The notes under the pieces: model-generated
The model's database searches: none
What the model was told of the DNA's origin: nothing
Seen by the model: only the letters and a program-made list of their open reading frames with translations
Made by a program: the position numbers and the translations under genes
Assembly: GCA_035540375.1 (NCBI GenBank)
Contig: DATLGO010000008.1
Span: 1-64,000, forward strand
DNA length: 64,000 nt
Direction of reading: 5' to 3'
Source of the DNA: Candidatus Thermoplasmatota archaeon
Lineage (GTDB): Archaea; Thermoplasmatota; SW-10-69-26; JACQPN01; JAJPHT01
Shown: piece by piece, positions 9,802 through 17,807 of the stretch
Layout: the number at the start of each line of letters is the position of its first letter
Numbering within the stretch: position 1 is the first letter of the stretch

Positions 9802-11283
9802 TCAGCGCGCGACGGGGGCGCCGCCGAGCGCGTCGCGCAGGACCCCGGGGATCGCCTCGACGACGTCGGTCGCAAGGACGCCGTAGCTCTTCTCCGCGAC
9901 CGCGCGCTCGCCCGCCTTGCCGGAGATCCAGGCCGCGAGGCGGCCCGCGTCGAACGGCGTGAGACCCTTCGCAAGGAGCGCCCCCGCGATGCCCGCGAGC
10001 GCGTCCCCCGTGCCGCCCTTGCTCATCGCGGGATGCCCCGTTCGGTTGAGCTTCACGCGAACGCCGTCCGACACGACATCGACGGGGGCCTTGAGGAGGA
10101 GGGAGGCGTTGAGATCGGCGGCCGCGAGGCGCACGCGCTCGGCGCGCTTGTCGAGGTCGGCGGGGGCGTCCTCGCCCGTGAGGATGCGGAACTCCCGCCC
10201 GTGCGGCGTCACGAGGGCGCCGGGCCACAGGAGGTCGCGGCGGTCCGCGAGCGCGCTGATCGCGTCCGCGTCCACGACGACGCGCACGCTCTCCTCCTGC
10301 GCCCGCTTCATCGCGTGGTGCACCGCGCGCTGCGCGACGCTGAAGAGGCCGAGGCCGGGGCCGACGACGAGGCTCGAGGCCTTCTTGAGCCACATGTTGA
10401 GCGCGACGCGGTTCGCGGGGTCCTCGAAATCGAGATCGTCGCCGTTCAGGGGCCGCACGACGAGGTTCGGCGAATAGCCCGCGACGATGGGCCACGCGCG
10501 CTTCGGCGTGAGGATGATGGCGAGGTCCGCCCCGGCGCGCAGGGCCGCGAGGCCGGCGACGGCCGGCGCGCCCGTATAGGGGCCACCGCCGAGGACGAGC
10601 ACGATGCCGCCCTGGCCCTTGTGCTGGTCGGCGCGCGGGCGGGGGTAGAGCTTCGCCTCGCCGGGGCCCGTGTAGAGGGCGGCCTCGCGCGGGATCCCGA
10701 TGTCCGCGACGACGATGCGGCCCGCGGTCGCGCTCGTGAGGCCCTCCTTCACGTCGTGGAAGGTGATGGTCTCGTCCGCCCGGACCGCAAGCGGCGTCCC
10801 GAGCCCGCTCGGCACGTCGACGGCGAAGACGCGCGCGCCCGCCGCGTTCACGGCCTCGACGAGGCTGCGCGCGGGCTCGCGCAACGCGCCCTCGAGACCC
10901 ACGCCGAGAAGCGCGTCGACGACGACGCCCGCGCCCGCGAGCGCGGCGCGCGCGCCGGTCGCGTCCGCGACGACGACGCGCTCGACCGCCTCGGGGAGCG
11001 CGTCCCACGCGGCGCGCGCAAGCGGCGTCCGGAAGGCCCCGTTCGCGACGGGGGTGACGACGCGGACGCGGTATCCCCGAGCCGCGAGCAGTCGGGCCGC
11101 GACGAGGCCGTCGCCGCCGTTGTTGCCCGGTCCCGCGACGACGGTCAAGGGTCCCTTCGCGACGCGCTCCGCGACCCGGTCGGCGACGGCCCGACCCGCG
11201 TTCTCCATGAGGGCCGCCACCGGGACGCCCAGGGCTTCCGCGTTCGCGTCGAGGACGGCCACGTCGCGGGCCGAGAGAACCAT
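9802..11283 (-). CDS. nnr: bifunctional NAD(P)H-hydrate epimerase/dehydratase
   Basis: Metabolite-repair enzyme of 493 residues that restores NADHX and NADPHX. The N-terminal half is the YjeF_N epimerase, with ALMENAGRAVAD and GPGNNGGDGLVAARLL. The C-terminal half, from about residue 215, is the ribokinase-like ADP-dependent dehydratase with VLVLGGGPYTGAP, VVDADAIS and the nucleotide motif KGGTGDALAG. Full length for the fused family. ATG 11283 opens shortly after the promoter region shared with the divergent NAC gene. The 3' end abuts the Nudix gene with no spacer. Housekeeping role; confident. Confidence 0.93.
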   Translation of the reverse strand: MVLSARDVAVLDANAEALGVPVAALMENAGRAVADRVAERVAKGPLTVVAGPGNNGGDGLVAARLLAARGYRVRVVTPVANGAFRTPLARAAWDALPEAVERVVVADATGARAALAGAGVVVDALLGVGLEGALREPARSLVEAVNAAGARVFAVDVPSGLGTPLAVRADETITFHDVKEGLTSATAGRIVVADIGIPREAALYTGPGEAKLYPRPRADQHKGQGGIVLVLGGGPYTGAPAVAGLAALRAGADLAIILTPKRAWPIVAGYSPNLVVRPLNGDDLDFEDPANRVALNMWLKKASSLVVGPGLGLFSVAQRAVHHAMKRAQEESVRVVVDADAISALADRRDLLWPGALVTPHGREFRILTGEDAPADLDKRAERVRLAAADLNASLLLKAPVDVVSDGVRVKLNRTGHPAMSKGGTGDALAGIAGALLAKGLTPFDAGRLAAWISGKAGERAVAEKSYGVLATDVVEAIPGVLRDALGGAPVAR

Positions 11284-11329
11284 GCGGGACGGATGGGTGA
11301 GCGCGCGTTTCTCGTTTTTCCATCCCGCG

Positions 11330-11341
11330 TCCGTTAAGTAG
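11330..11341 (+). promoter_or_regulatory. TATA-like promoter of nac
   Basis: CCGTTAAGTAGC lies about 25-30 bases before the NAC start codon in a GC-rich setting, the spacing expected for an archaeal TATA box giving a leaderless transcript. It is inference from position and composition. Confidence 0.55.
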
Positions 11342-11361
11342 CGGACCGGGCATCGACGAGC

Positions 11362-11739
11362 ATGTTCCCCGGCGGCCGCGGGATGAACGCGAAGCAGCTC
11401 GCTCGGATGATGAAGCAGATGGGCATCGAGGTCGAGGACCTCGAGGACGTCCAGGAAGTCGTCATCCGGACCGCGGACAAGGAGTACGTGTTCGACTCGG
11501 CCGAGGTCACGATCATGCGGAGCCAGGGCACCGAGACGTGGCAGGTCGTCGGCGAGCCCGAGGAGCGTCCGCGCGGCTCGGCCGCGCCCGCAGCCCCCGC
11601 GAAGCCGGCGTTCACCGAGGAGGACGTGGACCTCGTCGCGTCGCAGGCGGGCGTGGACAAGGCGGCGGCCCGCAAGGCCCTCGAGGCGACGGGCGGCGCG
11701 CCCGCCGAGGCCATCCTGAAGCTCGTGGAAGGAAAGTGA
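11362..11739 (+). CDS. nac: nascent polypeptide-associated complex protein
   Basis: Archaeal NAC of 125 residues, a ribosome-bound chaperone that shields nascent chains. The Gly-rich start MFPGGRGMNAKQLARMMKQM and the NAC beta-barrel (VEDLEDVQEVVIRTADKEYVF) are typical. After an Ala/Pro linker comes a C-terminal UBA domain (about 88-125, FTEEDVDLVASQAGVDKAAA). Length and layout match archaeal homologues, which act as homodimers. A TATA-like box sits 25-30 bases upstream, so the message is probably leaderless. It converges on the small gene at 11740 at a TGATCA junction. Confidence 0.95.
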   Translation: MFPGGRGMNAKQLARMMKQMGIEVEDLEDVQEVVIRTADKEYVFDSAEVTIMRSQGTETWQVVGEPEERPRGSAAPAAPAKPAFTEEDVDLVASQAGVDKAAARKALEATGGAPAEAILKLVEGK

Positions 11740-11940
11740 TCAGGGGCGCAGCTTGCGGAGGAAGTCCGCAAGCCGCGAAGGCTGGACCTCGCGCTTCATG
11801 TCCTTGACGAGAGCCTCGTAATAGGCGACCTGGCGGCTCGCCTTCGTGAGCTCGTCCGCGAGGCTCGCCCGGCGCTTGCGCCAGCGCTCGAGCTCGCCCA
11901 TCGTCGTGAGGATGGCCACGTCGCGGTGGGAAGTCACCAT
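11740..11940 (-). CDS. small coiled-coil protein, unknown
   Basis: Protein of about 66 residues, mostly one charged helix (ELERWRKRRASLADELTK) followed by YYEALVKDMKREVQPSRLADFL, consistent with a short coiled coil. I do not recognise a family. ATG 11940 is preferred over 11964 because a CCTTTAGG box at about 11974-11980 is too close to the latter. The C-terminus runs to the TGATCA shared with nac. Existence is supported by its placement between tightly packed genes; function unknown. Confidence 0.5.
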   Translation of the reverse strand: MVTSHRDVAILTTMGELERWRKRRASLADELTKASRQVAYYEALVKDMKREVQPSRLADFLRKLRP

Positions 11941-11980
11941 GCAGGTCCTCGTCCCGCGAAGCATGACCCGCTCCTAAAGG

Positions 11981-12493
11981 CTATCGGCCACCCCGAGCCC
12001 GATCAAGGACGGGTCCACGTCGCGCTGCGTGGACAAGGAGGACGGCGAGGGCGAGGGCCCCGAGCGCGAGGACCAGGCGACCCCCCGCGGGGAACGGGCC
12101 GCGCGCGAGGGCCCCCGAGGCGGCGAGGGCGCCGGCGGCGAGGATTGGGACGCGACGCGTCGTGGCGGCCCCGGAGCCGGCGACCGCGAGGCCCGCGTAG
12201 ACGAGCGCCGCGCCGGCGTCGCGCGCGGCGGGCGCGACGCCGTAGTGGCCCGCGAGCGCGACGGCGAAGCCGGCGAGCACGACGAGGGGCGCGGGGAGGC
12301 GTTGCCGGGCGCCGGCGAGGGCCGCGTAGGCGACGACGGAGACGACGCCCGCGGCCCCCGCGGCGAGACGCCCCGCGCGGAGCGACTCGAGGCCCGCCGC
12401 CTCCGCGAGGGCGAGGATTGCGAAGACGCCGGGGGCGAACGCGAGGAGCGCGAGGCCGAGCCGTCGGAGACGGTCACCCTTCGGTTGCGTCAT
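11981..12493 (-). CDS. multi-pass membrane protein, unknown
   Basis: Membrane protein of 170 residues with about six hydrophobic segments separated by short Arg-containing loops (LGLALLAFAPGVFAILALAE is the first). No known motif is visible. Its ATG overlaps the stop of the DsbA-like gene as ATGA, so the two are probably co-translated and may work together, for example in redox or envelope biology. It could also be an unrelated small membrane protein; the start is well supported by the overlap. Confidence 0.65.
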   Translation of the reverse strand: MTQPKGDRLRRLGLALLAFAPGVFAILALAEAAGLESLRAGRLAAGAAGVVSVVAYAALAGARQRLPAPLVVLAGFAVALAGHYGVAPAARDAGAALVYAGLAVAGSGAATTRRVPILAAGALAASGALARGPFPAGGRLVLALGALALAVLLVHAARRGPVLDRARGGR

Positions 12494-13383
12494 CGCGGCT
12501 TCGACCACACGTCGCCGCCCGGGTGGCGCTCGCGAACGAGCGCGCCCGCGCGCTCGTGCCCGACGAGCTCCTCGAAGGTCTGCTCGAGGCTGCGGCCCAC
12601 GGCCTCGGCCACCTCGCGCGTCGCGACGCGCTCCCCGGGCGGGACGACGTCGAGCGCCGCGGGCGGCGTGGCGCGCGCGGGGTGGAGCCGGCCCGTCACC
12701 GTCTCGATGATGGCGAGGAGGGCGGGGAGCGTCTGGAAGCCCTCGACGCGCGCGGCCTTGGAGGCGGTGCGGATGGTGTACGTCGGGTACGCGTGGAGGC
12801 CCTCCGCGTGCGCGGCGGCGAGGGCCTGCGCGAACTCGCGCTCGGCCTCGCCCGAGCCCAGCGCCTCGCGGAACTCGGCAAGGGTGACGCCCACGCCCTC
12901 CGCGACCGTGGCCGCGACGTCGGGGTCGCTCGCGTCCAGGCCGTCCAGATACACGGCTTCGCGCAGGCGCCGCAGGTAGAGCCGCTCCTTCGACGGGTCG
13001 ACGAGTCGAACGGCGTGCGCGTGGATGCAGGCCGGGAACGTGCTTTTCGGTCGGCGGCGGGTCGCGACATCGAGGCGGATCGGCATCCCCGTGGTCCGCT
13101 GGACGACGGCGAAGAAGCGGGCGACTTCGAACTCCATCTCTTCGGGGTCCGGCAGGCGCTCGAACATCCCGCCGAGCCGGTGCTCGAACTCGATCGTCGG
13201 ATACCGGGCCTCGAGCGCGCGGCGAACGGGCTCGAAGCCCCAGCACCACACGCTCCACGGGTCCGTGAGGAGCTCGACGCGCGCCTTGCCCGTCGAGACG
13301 GGATCGCCCGCGCCCGAAAGCTCGCGCGCGTGGCTGAGCGCCCACGCGGAAACCGCGTGCTCCGTCGGCTTTTCTTCGTCCAC
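12490..13383 (-). CDS. DsbA/FrnE-like thioredoxin-fold protein, single cysteine
   Basis: Protein of 297 residues with a DsbA-family thioredoxin fold and helical insert. The motif DPWSVWCWGFEPVRRALEARYP matches the DPMCSWCWGF region of FrnE/YjbH-type DsbA proteins, but the first Cys of CxxC is Ser, leaving one Cys. Typical family features follow (YLRRLREAVYLDGLD, then EFAQALAAAHAEGLHAYPTY with the cis-Pro-like YPT). Without the first cysteine it may act as a reductase, adaptor or glutathione-linked enzyme, not an oxidase. GTG 13383 fits a GGCTTATGC box about 28 bases upstream; ATG 13410 is the alternative. No signal peptide. Confidence 0.72.
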   Translation of the reverse strand: MDEEKPTEHAVSAWALSHARELSGAGDPVSTGKARVELLTDPWSVWCWGFEPVRRALEARYPTIEFEHRLGGMFERLPDPEEMEFEVARFFAVVQRTTGMPIRLDVATRRRPKSTFPACIHAHAVRLVDPSKERLYLRRLREAVYLDGLDASDPDVAATVAEGVGVTLAEFREALGSGEAEREFAQALAAAHAEGLHAYPTYTIRTASKAARVEGFQTLPALLAIIETVTGRLHPARATPPAALDVVPPGERVATREVAEAVGRSLEQTFEELVGHERAGALVRERHPGGDVWSKPR

Positions 13384-13518
13384 GCTTCGCCATGCGCGGT
13401 CGATCCGCATAAGCCCGCGCGTCGTTTCATCGCGGACAATTCCCTGCCGACGCATCGCACGTTTCGGGTGGAACCTCTCGAAATCGCCCGAAAACGGCCT
13501 GTTTTCGTGGGTTTCGAA

Positions 13519-13540
13519 GCGCAGGTTCAAATGCCTGCGC
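13519..13540 (+). promoter_or_regulatory. palindrome enclosing a TATA-like core upstream of the HU gene
   Basis: GCGCAGG and CCTGCGC form perfect 7-base arms around TTCAAATG, the only AT-rich run before the HU gene. The start codon is about 50 bases downstream, leaving a leader of roughly 25-30 bases that carries GGGAGTG as a likely ribosome-binding site. A repressor on the palindrome would block TFB/TBP. Operator function is inference. Confidence 0.5.
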
Positions 13541-13584
13541 GTCCATCCGCGCCTCGAACCCCCGCATCATGGGAGTGCAAAAAC

Positions 13585-13896
13585 ATGGCCAAGGCAAAGA
13601 CGTACACGATGTCCGACCTCGCCGAGTACGTGTCGAAGAAGGGCGGCGTCTCCACGAAGGACGCCCGCAAGATCATCAAGCTCACGTTCGAGGGCGTCGC
13701 GACCGGCCTCAAGAAGAACGACCGCGTCGCCATCACGGGCATGGGCTCCTTCTCGAAGAAGACCAAGCCCGCCCAGCGCGGCGGCAAGAAGGCGAAGAAC
13801 CCCTTCACGGGCGAGGAGTACATCACCAAGCCCAAGCCCGCCTCGACGAAGGTCAAGTTCCGCCCCGCGGGCGCCTTCAAGGGCCTCGTCGGCTGA
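13585..13896 (+). CDS. HU-family DNA-binding protein
   Basis: Bacterial-type HU/IHF protein of 103 residues. N-terminal MAKAKTYTMSDLAEYVSKKG, helical dimerisation region, the conserved ITGMGSF turn, and Lys/Arg-rich arms (KKTKPAQRGGKKAKNPFTGE) that bend DNA. Presumably a major chromatin protein, as HU is in Thermoplasmata, which lack typical archaeal histones. It has a leader with a plausible Shine-Dalgarno, unlike most neighbours, which fits high expression. A strong GC hairpin with a pyrimidine tract follows the stop. Confidence 0.93.
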   Translation: MAKAKTYTMSDLAEYVSKKGGVSTKDARKIIKLTFEGVATGLKKNDRVAITGMGSFSKKTKPAQRGGKKAKNPFTGEEYITKPKPASTKVKFRPAGAFKGLVG

Positions 13897-13905
13897 ACCC
13901 CTTCC

Positions 13906-13938
13906 GCCCGGCCCCCGGGCCGGGCGCTCTCTTCCTTT
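13906..13938 (+). terminator. hairpin plus pyrimidine tract after the HU gene
   Basis: GCCCGGCCC and GGGCCGGGC form 9-base arms with a two-base loop, followed by CTCTCTTCCTTTCC. This is the expected transcription end of the HU message between convergent genes. Confidence 0.65.
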
Positions 13939-13953
13939 CCGCTCTTCTCGACC

Positions 13954-14286
13954 TCACGGTCGCCACGCGTATTCGGCGTAGCGGAAGCGCCCGCGCGCGT
14001 CCACCGGGACCCCCTCCCGCCGCAGGCGACGGATCTGCTCCGCGCGCAGCGACGGGTCGCGGATGCGCACCTCGCCGCCGGCCCCCACGACCCGGTGCCA
14101 CGGCACGTCCGTCGAGCCCGTGAACCGGAGGGCCGCCGCGACGGCGCGCGCGGCGCGGGCGCGGCCCGCGAGAAGGCCCACGTCCCCGTAGCTCAGGACG
14201 CGCCCGGGAGGGATCGCCCGCACGGCGTTCCACACCGCGACCGGGAACGGAACGTCGGGATCGAATCGGGCCCGGCGGCGCGTCAT
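13954..14286 (-). CDS. alkyltransferase-like (ATL) DNA-damage recognition protein
   Basis: MGMT-family protein of 110 residues. It keeps the helix-turn-helix region (RVLSYGDVGLLAG) and the active-site loop, but the catalytic PCHR is VPWHRVV, with Trp in place of Cys. That is the hallmark of ATL proteins, which bind O6-alkylguanine, cannot transfer the alkyl group, and hand the lesion to nucleotide excision repair. Length fits ATL1-type proteins. ATG 14286 has a GAAGCTACAATGG box about 28 bases upstream. Convergent with the HU gene. Confidence 0.88.
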   Translation of the reverse strand: MTRRRARFDPDVPFPVAVWNAVRAIPPGRVLSYGDVGLLAGRARAARAVAAALRFTGSTDVPWHRVVGAGGEVRIRDPSLRAEQIRRLRREGVPVDARGRFRYAEYAWRP

Positions 14287-14363
14287 GGCTGGGCGAACGT
14301 CCGCGCCGCCATTGTAGCTTCCGCCGGGCGCATGCTCATGAGCCCCGCCGCGCCTCGCCGCGC

Positions 14364-15287
14364 GTGCAACCGCGACGGTGGCTGGGCGCCGACGGCGCGA
14401 CGAACCTCGCGCTCCTCGTGCTCCTCGGAGCCGTGTGGGGCGTCTCGTTCATGGTCATCACGATGGGGTTCGCGAGCTTCAGCCCCCTCCTTCTCGCGGC
14501 GATCCGGTTCGACCTCGCGGGCGCGCTCCTCCTCGCCGTGGCCGCGGCGTGGCGGCCCGGCGCGCTCGTCCCGCGGGGCCGCCGCGCGTGGATGGCGGTC
14601 GCCTTCGCCTCCCTGCTGAACGTCGCGGCCTATCACGGCTTCCTCTTCTGGGGCCAGCAATACACGCTCGAGGCCGTCGCCGCCGTCATCGTCGGACTCA
14701 ATCCGCTCCTCACGACGGCCTTCAGCCGGTGGCTCCTCGAGGACGAGCGCGTGGGCCCGAGCGGGTTCGTCGGGCTTGCGCTGGGCTTCGCGGGCATCGG
14801 CGTCCTCGCCCTCCTCAAGCCTGGGGCAACCTTCGACGCCGTCGGCCTCGGCCAGCTCGCGGTGCTCGCGGCCGTCGCGAGCTGGGCTCTCGGGAGCGTG
14901 CTCGTGCGGCGCCAGCGGGTCGATCTGCATCCGATCGTCCTCACGGCCTGGCAGTGCCTCCTCGGGGCGGTCGTCCTCCACGCCGCGAGCCTCGCGACGG
15001 AAGGCGGCGGGCGCGCGGTCTTCGACGCGAACGGCCTTTTCGCGCTCTTCTATCTCGCGGTCGTCTCGACCGCCTTCGGCCTCGCGCTCTATTTCACGCT
15101 CCACCGCCGCGTCGGTCCCATCCGCGTGAACCTCGTGAGCCACATCGTGCCCGTGTTCGCGACCCTTTCGGGGTTCCTCGTGCTCGGCACGCCCATCGAG
15201 GCGCGGACGATCCTCGCGTTCGTTCTCATCGTCGCGGGATTCGCGCTCGTCCTTCGCCCGGTCCATCGAAGGCAGGACCACAAGTGA
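14364..15287 (+). CDS. EamA/DMT-family transporter
   Basis: Drug/metabolite transporter of 307 residues with ten predicted membrane helices arranged as two EamA repeats (first about 15-145, beginning NLALLVLLGAVWGVSFMVI; second about 155-295). The end of each repeat shows typical sequence such as VVSTAFGLALYFTLHRRVGP. It likely exports or imports a small metabolite; the substrate cannot be told. GTG 14364 is the first in-frame start before the first helix. The stop overlaps the start of the next membrane gene as GTGA. Confidence 0.85.
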   Translation: MQPRRWLGADGATNLALLVLLGAVWGVSFMVITMGFASFSPLLLAAIRFDLAGALLLAVAAAWRPGALVPRGRRAWMAVAFASLLNVAAYHGFLFWGQQYTLEAVAAVIVGLNPLLTTAFSRWLLEDERVGPSGFVGLALGFAGIGVLALLKPGATFDAVGLGQLAVLAAVASWALGSVLVRRQRVDLHPIVLTAWQCLLGAVVLHAASLATEGGGRAVFDANGLFALFYLAVVSTAFGLALYFTLHRRVGPIRVNLVSHIVPVFATLSGFLVLGTPIEARTILAFVLIVAGFALVLRPVHRRQDHK

Positions 15288-15757
15288 CGGACCTTGCGGG
15301 CGACGAAGCCATGCCCATGCCCGACTACCCCGAGTACCGGCCGGGACCCCCGCCGGGCGACCGGCCCATGGAGCCCCGCGAAAGCATGTTCCAGAACCCC
15401 GTCTACGAACCCCCCAGGCAAGGCGGCTACGCCCCCGGGATGCGCGGAGAGCAGATGACGCGCCAGGCCTTCGGGACGCGCGGCCTCTACTGGGCCGTGA
15501 TCCTCGCCGCGGGCGCGCTCGCGATCACGCTGCTCCTCAGCGTGTTCGTCGACACCGCCGGCGGGCTGAGGGCGCTCCGCTTCTTCGCGGGCCTCGCGAT
15601 CCTCGGCCTCGCGGTCGTGCTCGTGGGAGGCGCGTTCTTCGGCGAGATCGCGCCTGACATCGTCCGCGCGGGCATGCTCGTCGCGGGCGCCATCCTGCTC
15701 ACGTCGTTCATCTCGACGATGCTGAGCGTCGGCACGGTCACGGGCTTCTTCCCGTGA
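15284..15757 (+). CDS. small membrane protein with Pro-rich N-terminus
   Basis: Protein of 157 residues: a hydrophilic Pro/Met/Tyr-rich N-terminal tail of about 60 residues, then three hydrophobic segments (YWAVILAAGALAITLLLSVF is the first). No known family recognised. It starts by GTGA overlap with the EamA gene, so the two are coupled; ATG 15311 is an alternative start. Its last 20 bases overlap the 3' end of the convergent thermosome gene, a rare true convergent overlap here. Confidence 0.65.
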   Translation: MTDLAGDEAMPMPDYPEYRPGPPPGDRPMEPRESMFQNPVYEPPRQGGYAPGMRGEQMTRQAFGTRGLYWAVILAAGALAITLLLSVFVDTAGGLRALRFFAGLAILGLAVVLVGGAFFGEIAPDIVRAGMLVAGAILLTSFISTMLSVGTVTGFFP

Positions 15758-17369
15758 GGTCCTCCCGCCGCGCGGTCGCGATGACGTCGTCGATCCTGAG
15801 GATCAGGGTCGCGACCTCCGCGGCCGTCGCGACGGACTGGACCTTGACCCTCAAGGGCTCCACCACGCCCGCGGACCACGCGTCGAACGTCCCGCCCGTC
15901 GCGACCTCGACGCCGTGGTCCCGCCGACCCGCCGCGTGCGCGGCTCGCACGGCGGTCACGGCCTCGAGCGGATCCCGCCCCGCATTCTCCGCGAGCGCGC
16001 GGGGGATCTCCTCGAGCGCGGCGGCGAACGCCTCGTAGACGAGCGCGCGACGCGCGTCGAGCCTGCCGGCCTCGTCGCGCACGGCGCGCGCGGCCTCCGC
16101 TTCAGCCGCTCCCGCCCCGGGGACGATCGGGTCGTCCGCGAGCGCCGTCCGCGCGACGCCGAGCGCGTCCTCGAGCGTTCGCGCCACCTCCTCGACGGAT
16201 TCCTCCGACGCGCCGCGGACGCGGAGGGTCACCGATCGGGCGCCCCCGCCCCCCGTGACGAGCACCTCGGGCGCGCCGCCCTCCCGCGCCTCCTCGACGA
16301 GCGACGCGCGGCCGAGATCGGCCTCGCCAACCTCCCGCGGATTCGCGACCGGCCTCGCGCCCGTCGCGCGCGCGAGGGCGGAAAGCGTCTCGCCGCCCAC
16401 GCCCGCGACGAGGAGGATGCCCGAGCGCGCGAGGAGGTCGATCGCCCGATCGTCCACCCTTTTCTCGACGAAGATCGCGGTGGCCCCGCTCGACGCGAGC
16501 GAGGAGACCGCGCGCGCGACGCGCGTCTCCTCCTCCGCGACGAAGGCCTCGTGGGCGCGCGGGTCCGCGAGGCGGAGGGTCGCCGCGCGCGCGGGCTTCG
16601 CGGCCGTAAGCGCGCCCTCGACGAGCGCGACGCGGGCCTCCGCGACGAACCGCGGCATCGCCTCGCTGGCCCGGGCCTTGTCGAGGACGACGCCCTCGAC
16701 GAGGTCGGTCGCGGCGAGCGCTCGACCCGCGAGCTTCGCGAGGCGGACGTGCGAGAGGTCCGCGCGGCGGCCGTCGGCAACGGCGAGGACCGCCCGGACG
16801 GCGAGGTCGGCGAGCCGCGTCGCCTCCGGCGCGGCGGCCTTCGAGGCCATCGCGGTGGCGGCGACGCGCCGCAGCGCCTCCTCGCGGCCCCCGGGGGCCT
16901 CCCGCGCGAGGCCTTCGAGCGCGCGCGTCGCGACGGCGGCCGCGTCGCGGAAACCCTCGGCGAGCGCTGTCGCGTGGAGGTCGTCCGCGAGCGTCTCGGC
17001 GTGTCGGAGGAGCTCGCCCGCGAGGACGACGGCCGTCGTCGTGCCGTCGCCCAGTTCGCGCTCGAGCGTCGCCGCGGCCTCGACCACCATCCGCGCGGCG
17101 GGATCCGAGACGTCCATCCCGCGGAGGATGGTCGCGCCATCGTTCGTGACGCTCACCTCGCCCGCGCCGTCGACGAGCATCTTGTCGAGGCCCTTCGGGC
17201 CGAGCGTGGAGCGCACGGCGTCGGCGACGGCCCGCGCGGCCATGACGTTCGCGGCCCGGGCGTCGCGCCCGCGCGGTCGCCCGACCCCGTCCGCCCGGAA
17301 GGATGCGTCGCGCATCATGGTGGTCCGCGCGCGATCGCCTCGCGCGTGCATCACGATGTCGCCCATCAG
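15738..17369 (-). CDS. thermosome (group II chaperonin) subunit, divergent
   Basis: Chaperonin subunit of 543 residues. Conserved: [38 protein letters not shown], and the ATP-binding [15 protein letters not shown] near residue 95. The apical and intermediate regions are unusually Ala/Arg-rich and diverged, and the C-terminus ([28 protein letters not shown]) is family-typical. It should form double rings that fold proteins with ATP. ATG 17369 overlaps the stop of the Nudix-like gene (TGATG). A second, more canonical subunit probably exists elsewhere in the genome; that is inference. Confidence 0.9.
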   Translation of the reverse strand: MMGDIVMHARGDRARTTMMRDASFRADGVGRPRGRDARAANVMAARAVADAVRSTLGPKGLDKMLVDGAGEVSVTNDGATILRGMDVSDPAARMVVEAAATLERELGDGTTTAVVLAGELLRHAETLADDLHATALAEGFRDAAAVATRALEGLAREAPGGREEALRRVAATAMASKAAAPEATRLADLAVRAVLAVADGRRADLSHVRLAKLAGRALAATDLVEGVVLDKARASEAMPRFVAEARVALVEGALTAAKPARAATLRLADPRAHEAFVAEEETRVARAVSSLASSGATAIFVEKRVDDRAIDLLARSGILLVAGVGGETLSALARATGARPVANPREVGEADLGRASLVEEAREGGAPEVLVTGGGGARSVTLRVRGASEESVEEVARTLEDALGVARTALADDPIVPGAGAAEAEAARAVRDEAGRLDARRALVYEAFAAALEEIPRALAENAGRDPLEAVTAVRAAHAAGRRDHGVEVATGGTFDAWSAGVVEPLRVKVQSVATAAEVATLILRIDDVIATARREDLTGRSP

Positions 17370-17791
17370 GGCCGGAGACGGGCCTGCTCGCGGAGGCGCG
17401 TCACGGCGTCGCGGACGCGGGGCGTCGAGGCGCGGGCCTTCGCCTCGTAGTGGACGAGCCATTCGCCCTCGCGCGCCGGCGCGCCCGGCGCGGCCTCGAA
17501 GGCGTAGAGGCGCTCGATCCAGGCGCCCGCCGCCGGGCCCGACCGCACGGCGTACCGGGCTTCGAGGTCGAGGTCGACCGGCGCGTCGCGCGCGAGGTCG
17601 GTCGCGTCGCGCGCGAGGCGCCGCGCCGTCGTCTCGAAGGTTTCGCCGGGCGCGACCTCGGCGGACAGGGGCTCCCAGCCGCTCCTCGCGCGGCTCGGGC
17701 TCGCGCGGAAGAGCAGCTCGTCGGGCGGTCCCCGGCGGATCACGAGGACGGTCGATTTGCGCCGCGTCGGGAGCTTCGCCACGCGGCGCAA
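17366..17791 (-). CDS. degenerate Nudix-fold protein
   Basis: Protein of 141 residues that looks like a Nudix fold: [18 protein letters not shown], then [20 protein letters not shown] where the Nudix box should be. The REUXEE residues that bind the catalytic metal are replaced (RRLARDATD), so hydrolase activity is doubtful. Late strand and aromatic features ([25 protein letters not shown]) resemble (di)nucleoside-polyphosphate Nudix proteins. It precedes the thermosome gene with a TGATG overlap, suggesting coupled expression. It might act as a ligand-binding regulator. Confidence 0.6.
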   Translation of the reverse strand: MRRVAKLPTRRKSTVLVIRRGPPDELLFRASPSRARSGWEPLSAEVAPGETFETTARRLARDATDLARDAPVDLDLEARYAVRSGPAAGAWIERLYAFEAAPGAPAREGEWLVHYEAKARASTPRVRDAVTRLREQARLRP

Positions 17792-17807
17792 GCGCCGGCC
17801 GCCCTCC

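Noticed and set aside
13519-13540. GCAGG-TTCAAAT looks like a tRNA T-arm
   Set aside because: The loop is eight bases and no acceptor, D-arm or anticodon arm can be built around it; treated as a promoter palindrome.
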